DNA of 19,627 nucleotides from Bacteroidales bacterium UBA4073. GTDB taxonomy: Bacteria > Bacteroidota > Bacteroidia > Bacteroidales > Tenuifilaceae. Shown here piece after piece: positions 15,962-19,627 of the stretch (its first letter is position 1; every line of letters begins with the position of its first letter). The position numbers and the translations under genes were made by a program. Under the pieces are notes generated by a model. The model made no database searches. It was not told the DNA's origin and was given only the letters and a program-made list of their open reading frames with translations. The stretch spans positions 4,129-23,755 of the forward strand of contig DFYV01000096.1 of assembly GCA_002383425.1 (NCBI GenBank). Direction: 5' to 3'.

Positions 15962-15977
15962 TGTAAAATTGTAACAT
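15959..15977. promoter_or_regulatory. Operator-like site over the rex promoter
   Basis: TTGTGTAAAATTGTAACAT overlaps the end of the rex -7 box and the predicted start site. It shares TTGTGT-N6-GTAACA with the site before hydC (8134-8152). Its spacing is one base longer than the best Rex-like operators, so Rex autoregulation is only possible, not shown. Confidence 0.4.
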
Positions 15978-15984
15978 TTAATTT

Positions 15985-16620
15985 ATGAATAAGGCAAACC
16001 TACCAGAAAAAACAATCGAACGCCTGAGCGAATACCGACGCACCCTGCTTAATTGCCTTGTAAAAGGCAAAACTTACATCTACTCCCATGAGCTGGCAGG
16101 TTTACACAACATAACCGCCGTTCAGGTTAGGCGCGATATTATGCTTATTGGATATTCAAGCATGAAAAAGAAAGGCTACAATGTTCAGGAACTCATTAAT
16201 GTTATTGGCAGTATAGTTGACTATGAGGCAGGGTTGAACGTTGCAGTAATTGGTATGGGAAATTTGGGACGAGCCATTACAGCCTATTTCAATGGTAAGC
16301 GTCCAAAACTTAATATTGTTGCTGCTTTTGATGTTGATCCCAATAAAATTAACCGCGTAATATCAGGCGTTAACTGTTATCACATGAAGGAATTGCCCGA
16401 GGTAATTGAACGAAGTGATATTTCAATAGCCATAATTTCATCTCCGCCCGATACAGCCAACCAGGTTGCCGAACAGCTTGTTGCTGTGGGTATAAAGGGA
16501 ATACTTAACTTTACCACCGTACCTCTTGCTGTCCCGGAAAACGTGTATCTCGAAGAGTACGACATGATTACTTCCATGGAAAAAGTGGCTTACTTTGTCA
16601 AACAGGCTTATTCCCGGTAA
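15985..16620 (+). CDS. rex: Redox-sensing transcriptional repressor Rex
   Basis: A 211-residue repressor that leaves its operators when NADH rises relative to NAD+. The N-terminal winged helix (about 1-80) carries the family pattern IYSHELAGLHNITAVQVRRD and GY near residues 57 and 64. The Rossmann domain has GMGNLG at 90-95, AAFDVDPNKI and ISSPPDTANQVAEQLV, then GIKGILNFTTVPLAVP. The C-terminal helix is the domain-swapped dimer helix. Length is normal. It sits after the sensor-kinase genes with its own consensus promoter and 9 bases before ribF. The Rex-type operators upstream of three transcription units in this window make the hydrogenase genes its likely targets. This fits an enzyme that disposes of electrons from NADH. 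Confidence 0.95.
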   Translation: MNKANLPEKTIERLSEYRRTLLNCLVKGKTYIYSHELAGLHNITAVQVRRDIMLIGYSSMKKKGYNVQELINVIGSIVDYEAGLNVAVIGMGNLGRAITAYFNGKRPKLNIVAAFDVDPNKINRVISGVNCYHMKELPEVIERSDISIAIISSPPDTANQVAEQLVAVGIKGILNFTTVPLAVPENVYLEEYDMITSMEKVAYFVKQAYSR

Positions 16621-16629
16621 GAGGGTATT

Positions 16630-17574
16630 ATGAAGGTACATCATGGTTTTGATAGTATTGGGACCATCAAAAACCCGGTGGTAACCACAGGATCGTTCGA
16701 TGGGGTTCATTTAGGCCACAAGGTAATTATTAACAGGATTAACGAGATTGCCCGTAGCATTGATGGCGAATCGGTTCTTATTACCTTTTACCCACATCCA
16801 CGGAAAGTTCTTTACCCTGAAACTACAGGAAAAAACCTGATGTTCATCCTTTCGCAGCGCGAAAAAATTGAACTACTCAGTAAAACCGGTCTCCATCACC
16901 TCATCATTGTTAATTTCACCCTGGAGTTTTCTAAAATCTCTTCCGTTCAATTTATCAAGGATTTTTTGCTTGGCAAGCTTAATGCACGCTACATAGTTGT
17001 GGGTTTTAACCATCACTTTGGGCATAACCGGGAAGGCGATTACGAGGAGCTTAAAAAGTTGAGTTCGCAGTATAATTTCATTGTTGAGGAAATACCTGAA
17101 CAGTACATACAGCAGGAAACTGTAAGTTCTACAACCATTCGTAAGGCTCTGCTCGAAGGTAAAATTCAAAGGGCAAACGCCTACCTCGATCATTACTATT
17201 TGATTATTGGTTCTTTAGGAAAAGGAACACATTTCTTTAGGGATGTGGGTTTTCCAACCCTAATGGTTCAAATTGAGGAGGCAGGCAAGCTTATTCCTCC
17301 TGTAGGAATTTATGCAGTATCGCTGCATTGGAACAATGCTGCTTACCGGGCTATGGTTATTATTTGGTCAAACGTTGATAGTCTACAGTTGAACCCCTTA
17401 ACGGTAAGGAATGTTGAACTTCATATCCTCAATTTCGATGGGAAACTCCATAGCACCGATGCCTACATCTACTTTCATAAGCAGGTGTCAAGTATGATTG
17501 ACACTTCAGAGCCCAGTGTGCTTTTTCAGCAGCTTACCCAGGCAGCTAATCAGGTTGATGTGTTAATTTATTAA
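16630..17574 (+). CDS. ribF: Bifunctional riboflavin kinase / FAD synthetase, divergent kinase domain
   Basis: A 314-residue RibF-type protein that makes FMN from riboflavin and FAD from FMN. The nucleotidyltransferase domain (about 1-180) is standard: TTGSFDGVHLGH at 19-30, a VVGFNHHFGHNREGD block and SSTTIRKALLEG. The kinase domain (about 185-314) keeps GKGTHFFRDVGFPT, PPVGIYAV and VELHILNFDG. The usual NIGxRPTF block is replaced by MVIIWSNVDSLQLNPLT, so kinase activity may be altered. It lies 9 bases after rex and is presumably co-transcribed. HydB needs FMN, which gives a reason for a flavin gene in this locus. It could be the sole RibF of the organism or a hydrogenase-linked paralogue. 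Its stop codon lies inside a near-perfect Rex operator. Confidence 0.87.
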   Translation: MKVHHGFDSIGTIKNPVVTTGSFDGVHLGHKVIINRINEIARSIDGESVLITFYPHPRKVLYPETTGKNLMFILSQREKIELLSKTGLHHLIIVNFTLEFSKISSVQFIKDFLLGKLNARYIVVGFNHHFGHNREGDYEELKKLSSQYNFIVEEIPEQYIQQETVSSTTIRKALLEGKIQRANAYLDHYYLIIGSLGKGTHFFRDVGFPTLMVQIEEAGKLIPPVGIYAVSLHWNNAAYRAMVIIWSNVDSLQLNPLTVRNVELHILNFDGKLHSTDAYIYFHKQVSSMIDTSEPSVLFQQLTQAANQVDVLIY

Positions 17575-17577
17575 CAA
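17560..17577. promoter_or_regulatory. Rex-like operator F (best match)
   Basis: GTGTTAATTTATTAACAA matches 13 of the 14 fixed positions of TTGTTAA-N4-TTAACAA and has perfect 7-bp arms (TGTTAAT/ATTAACA). It overlaps the ribF stop codon. It lies about 15 bases upstream of the -33 box of the TM1266-hydG promoter, the right place to control the maturation unit. Confidence 0.75.
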
Positions 17578-17591
17578 AACTGACTTTTGTC

Positions 17592-17623
17592 ATTGTCATC
17601 TATTTGCTTTAAATGTATCTTTG
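17592..17623 (+). promoter_or_regulatory. Promoter of the TM1266-hydG unit
   Basis: ATTG (17592-17595), a 20-base spacer, then an exact -7 box TATCTTTG (17616-17623). The start site is expected near 17630, giving a leader of about 110 bases. Confidence 0.7.
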
Positions 17624-17627
17624 CCAT

Positions 17628-17639
17628 ACGATTAATCGT
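17628..17639. promoter_or_regulatory. 12-bp perfect palindrome at the predicted start site
   Basis: ACGATTAATCGT is self-complementary over all 12 bases and sits 4 bases past the -7 box. It is a plausible operator for a regulator other than Rex, such as the TM1266 protein encoded next. The identical 12-mer occurs once more, inside the minus-strand HydS gene (6742-6753). Confidence 0.45.
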
Positions 17640-17676
17640 TTATTGATATAGATTTTTTTAGATTGAATTTTTCTGA

Positions 17677-17723
17677 GGTTGGCTGGTTACAGCAACCAAG
17701 GATTCAGAAAAATGGGTCTGATC
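17677..17723 (+). promoter_or_regulatory. Two bulged stem-loops in the TM1266-hydG leader
   Basis: Hairpin 1: GGTTG(G)CTG pairs with CAGCAACC around the loop GTTA (17677-17697), 8 bp with a one-base bulge. Hairpin 2: GAT(T)CAGA pairs with TCTGATC (17701-17723), 7 bp with a one-base bulge. The second ends one base before an unusually good ribosome site, AAAGGAGA (17725-17732), 8 bases before the ATG. I do not recognise a known riboswitch. Confidence 0.4.
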
Positions 17724-17740
17724 CAAAGGAGAAAAGTCTG

Positions 17741-17989
17741 ATGGAAAAGAGAATTGGAGCTGCACTTATTCTTGTTGAGAACCGTGAGAACGCCTCAAGG
17801 CTGAATCAAATCCTTTCGGCTAATGCTGGTATTATTATTGCCCGTCAGGGTATTCCCCTTCAGCAAAGAGGTATTAGTGTAATATCGTTGGTACTGGAAG
17901 GAACTACCGATGAAATTGGCGCTCTTACCGGTCCAATAGGAAAGCTTAGCGGCGTTCAGGTTAAAACCATCATGCTCAAGGGAATGTAA
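17741..17989 (+). CDS. TM1266-family putative iron-only hydrogenase system regulator
   Basis: An 82-residue protein matching the small TM1266-type family that accompanies [FeFe]-hydrogenase maturation genes. In Thermotoga it is named from the gene beside a hydG-like gene. It has an ACT/NikR-C-like ferredoxin fold pattern with RIGAALILVENR, then IIIARQGIPLQQRGISVISLVLEG, then a second half with LSGVQVKTIMLKG. It has no helix-turn-helix, so how it would act on DNA is unclear; it may bind a small molecule. The ATG at 17741 is chosen because AAAGGAGA lies 8 bases upstream and it gives the family's length. A frame open from a TTG at 17663 would add 26 unlikely residues. It is 77 bases upstream of hydG and shares its promoter. 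Confidence 0.85.
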   Translation: MEKRIGAALILVENRENASRLNQILSANAGIIIARQGIPLQQRGISVISLVLEGTTDEIGALTGPIGKLSGVQVKTIMLKGM

Positions 17990-18066
17990 TTTTAGCTTCC
18001 TCTTTTTTGGAAATCAGGCTTATGTTGGTTTGAAGTTGTAGTTACAAATAAAAATTGGTAAAAGCC

Positions 18067-19494
18067 ATGAAGTTTAATCCAGAAAAGTACCGCATTCCCG
18101 ATGAGCCAATGAAGCCTTTCGTCGATGCCGATGAAATTTGGGAATACATCAACAGTGCAAAGCCAACCAAAGAGCGGGTTCGCGAGGTTATTGCCAAATC
18201 GCTCGAAAAGAATAGGCTTAACCTTCAGGAGGTTGCTGTTCTTGTTAACACAACCGACCCTGAACTGGTAGAGGAAATATTGCAGGGGGCACGTACGCTC
18301 AAGGAGCGTATTTACGGGAATAGAATAGTGCTGTTTGCCCCACTTTACATTGGAAACAAATGTACTAACAACTGCCAGTACTGTGGTTTCAGGGTATCGA
18401 ATAAGGATGCCATTCGCAAGACCCTTACCGATGAGGAGATAGTACAGGAGGTTGAAGCTCTTGAAGATAACGGGCAGAAACGCCTGATTCTGGTATATGG
18501 CGAGCATCCAGAGTATTCGGCTGAATATATAGCTCACACGGTTAAGCTGGTTTATGGCATTAAGAAAAATAATGGCGAAATTCGAAGGGTTAACATTAAT
18601 GCTGCTCCCCTCGATATTGATGGTTTCCGTAAGGTTAAACAGGCAGGAATTGGTACCTACCAAATTTTTCAGGAAACCTATCATCCCATAGCATACTCAT
18701 GGTACCACCCTTCGGGTAAAAAAAGTGATTTTGAGTGGCGTCTCACATCTCTCGACAGGGCTCAGGAAGCAGGACTTGACGATGTGGGCATTGGGGCTCT
18801 GTTCGGACTTTACGACTGGCGCTTTGAGGTGCTGGGGCTGATTCGCCATACCAATCACCTTGAAGCATGCTACAATGTGGGGCCTCATACCATTTCGTTC
18901 CCACGTATAAAATCGGCTTCGGGCTTAAATATAACCGATAAGTACTTTGTATCCGATGCCGATTTCGTGAAATTGGTTGCCATACTCAGGCTTGCCGTGC
19001 CATATACGGGAATGATTCTTACCGCCCGTGAGCCGGCACACATTCGTCGGCAGGTAATTCAGTTCGGGGTGTCGCAAATTGATGGGGGAACTAAGCTTGA
19101 GCTGGGTTCGTACCATACATCAAAGAATGAGCATCAAAATCTTAACAAGGAACAATTCGAAATTAACGATAACCGCTCGCTGGGTGAAATAATTGATGAG
19201 CTTATCGACCATAACTACATTCCCTCGTTCTGCACTGCTTGCTATCGGCTTGGCCGTACTGGCGAGCATTTCATGGAGTTCTCGGTGCCCGGTTTCATAA
19301 AACGGTACTGTACCCCCAATGCCATGCTTACCCTTACCGAGTACCTTGTTGATTATGCCAATCCCGAAGTACAGCAAAAAGGGTACAATTTAATAGATAA
19401 AACCCTTGCTGAGCTTGAGGGGCATCAGAATACCATTGAGATTCGTCGAAGAATTGATCGGATTAAAGCAGGGGAGCGCGACTTGTACTTTTAG
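18067..19494 (+). CDS. hydG: [FeFe]-hydrogenase H-cluster radical SAM maturase HydG
   Basis: A 475-residue radical-SAM enzyme that cleaves tyrosine to p-cresol and builds the Fe(CO)(CN) synthon of the H-cluster. The SAM-cluster motif CX3CX2C is at C99, C103, C106 (CTNNCQYC). The C-terminal cluster motif CX2CX22C, specific to HydG and absent from the thiazole enzyme ThiH, is at C389, C392, C415. The TIM-barrel core lies between. Length is normal. The ATG at 18067 starts MKFNPEKY; a TTG four codons earlier is less likely. It follows the TM1266-type gene and is the last gene in the window. HydE and HydF are not seen here and must be encoded elsewhere or further downstream. Confidence 0.95.
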   Translation: MKFNPEKYRIPDEPMKPFVDADEIWEYINSAKPTKERVREVIAKSLEKNRLNLQEVAVLVNTTDPELVEEILQGARTLKERIYGNRIVLFAPLYIGNKCTNNCQYCGFRVSNKDAIRKTLTDEEIVQEVEALEDNGQKRLILVYGEHPEYSAEYIAHTVKLVYGIKKNNGEIRRVNINAAPLDIDGFRKVKQAGIGTYQIFQETYHPIAYSWYHPSGKKSDFEWRLTSLDRAQEAGLDDVGIGALFGLYDWRFEVLGLIRHTNHLEACYNVGPHTISFPRIKSASGLNITDKYFVSDADFVKLVAILRLAVPYTGMILTAREPAHIRRQVIQFGVSQIDGGTKLELGSYHTSKNEHQNLNKEQFEINDNRSLGEIIDELIDHNYIPSFCTACYRLGRTGEHFMEFSVPGFIKRYCTPNAMLTLTEYLVDYANPEVQQKGYNLIDKTLAELEGHQNTIEIRRRIDRIKAGERDLYF

Positions 19495-19561
19495 AGTATT
19501 TATCATCAATTTAAGCCCTGCCTAACAGTATCAGACCTCCTGATCTATGGTTGAAAATCAA

Positions 19562-19589
19562 TATTTTACAAAGATTTCATCGTAAAATA
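19562..19589. other. AT-rich inverted repeat downstream of hydG
   Basis: TATTTTAC (19562-19569) and GTAAAATA (19582-19589) form perfect 8-bp arms around 12 bases. No T-tract follows directly, so it is not a convincing intrinsic terminator. It may be an operator for the next gene beyond the window. Confidence 0.35.
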
Positions 19590-19627
19590 AATTGACGCTT
19601 TTTGTCTAAAAATCCTAAATCCAAAGC

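Noticed and set aside
16621..16629. FMN riboswitch before ribF
   Set aside because: Only 9 bases separate rex and ribF, and no conserved riboswitch pattern is visible anywhere in the region.
17663..17740. N-terminal extension of the TM1266-type protein from a TTG codon
   Set aside because: The extension does not resemble the family and overlaps two hairpins; the ATG at 17741 has a strong ribosome site.
17992..18684. 230-codon open frame on the minus strand
   Set aside because: It is wholly antisense to hydG, has no recognisable domain, and hydG is certain.
19526..19545. Small stem ATCAG/CTGAT after hydG as a terminator
   Set aside because: Only 5 bp and not followed by a T-tract.

Overview
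The window looks chromosomal and comes from an anaerobic or microaerophilic member of the Bacteroidota. Three things point there: promoter boxes of the TTTG / TAnnTTTG type, genes that mostly lack Shine-Dalgarno sequences, and a SusC-like TonB receptor with a carboxypeptidase-regulatory N-domain. Bacteroidales or Marinilabiliales is a guess. Almost the whole window is one [FeFe]-hydrogenase locus: enzyme, two hydrogenase-like sensors, redox repressor and part of the maturation machinery.

Left flank (1-4546). A TonB-dependent outer-membrane receptor (minus strand, with a good rho-independent terminator) is divergent from an unpaired PhoB/OmpR-type response regulator, followed by a bacteriohemerythrin. 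A 7-bp-periodic repeat array (4416-4528) fills the convergent gap before the hydrogenase locus. The same GAACAAC heptamer occurs at 1-21.

Hydrogenase locus, minus arm (4547-7866). In transcription order: a small [2Fe-2S] thioredoxin-like ferredoxin, a HydS-type hydrogenase-like sensor with a PAS domain, and a SpoIIE/PP2C phosphatase. This is the phosphatase-linked sensory arrangement (group C3 in the HydDB scheme as I recall it).

Hydrogenase locus, plus arm (8166-17574). HydC, HydB and HydA form a trimeric, probably NAD/ferredoxin-bifurcating enzyme. Next come a second HydS-type sensor fused to a histidine kinase (group C1-like), a stand-alone receiver, a receiver-histidine kinase, the NADH-sensing repressor Rex, and a divergent RibF (FMN/FAD synthesis). 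A separate promoter then drives a TM1266-family small putative regulator and HydG, the radical-SAM enzyme that makes the CO/CN ligands of the H-cluster (17741-19494). HydE and HydF are not in the window.

How it fits together. Three exact copies of TGTTA-N6-TAACA, plus one near copy, lie upstream of the three hydrogenase transcription units (7871-7888, 8032-8049, 8092-8109, 17560-17577). They match the known Rex consensus, so Rex probably ties the ferredoxin-sensor-phosphatase unit, the hydCBA unit and the maturation unit to the NADH/NAD+ ratio. Two hydrogenase-derived sensors, one signalling through phosphorylation and one through dephosphorylation, are placed back to back around the enzyme. 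No encoded component other than Rex, and perhaps TM1266, has an obvious gene-regulatory output, so the targets of both sensor branches are unknown. The 133 bases after hydG hold only an AT-rich inverted repeat that I can identify.
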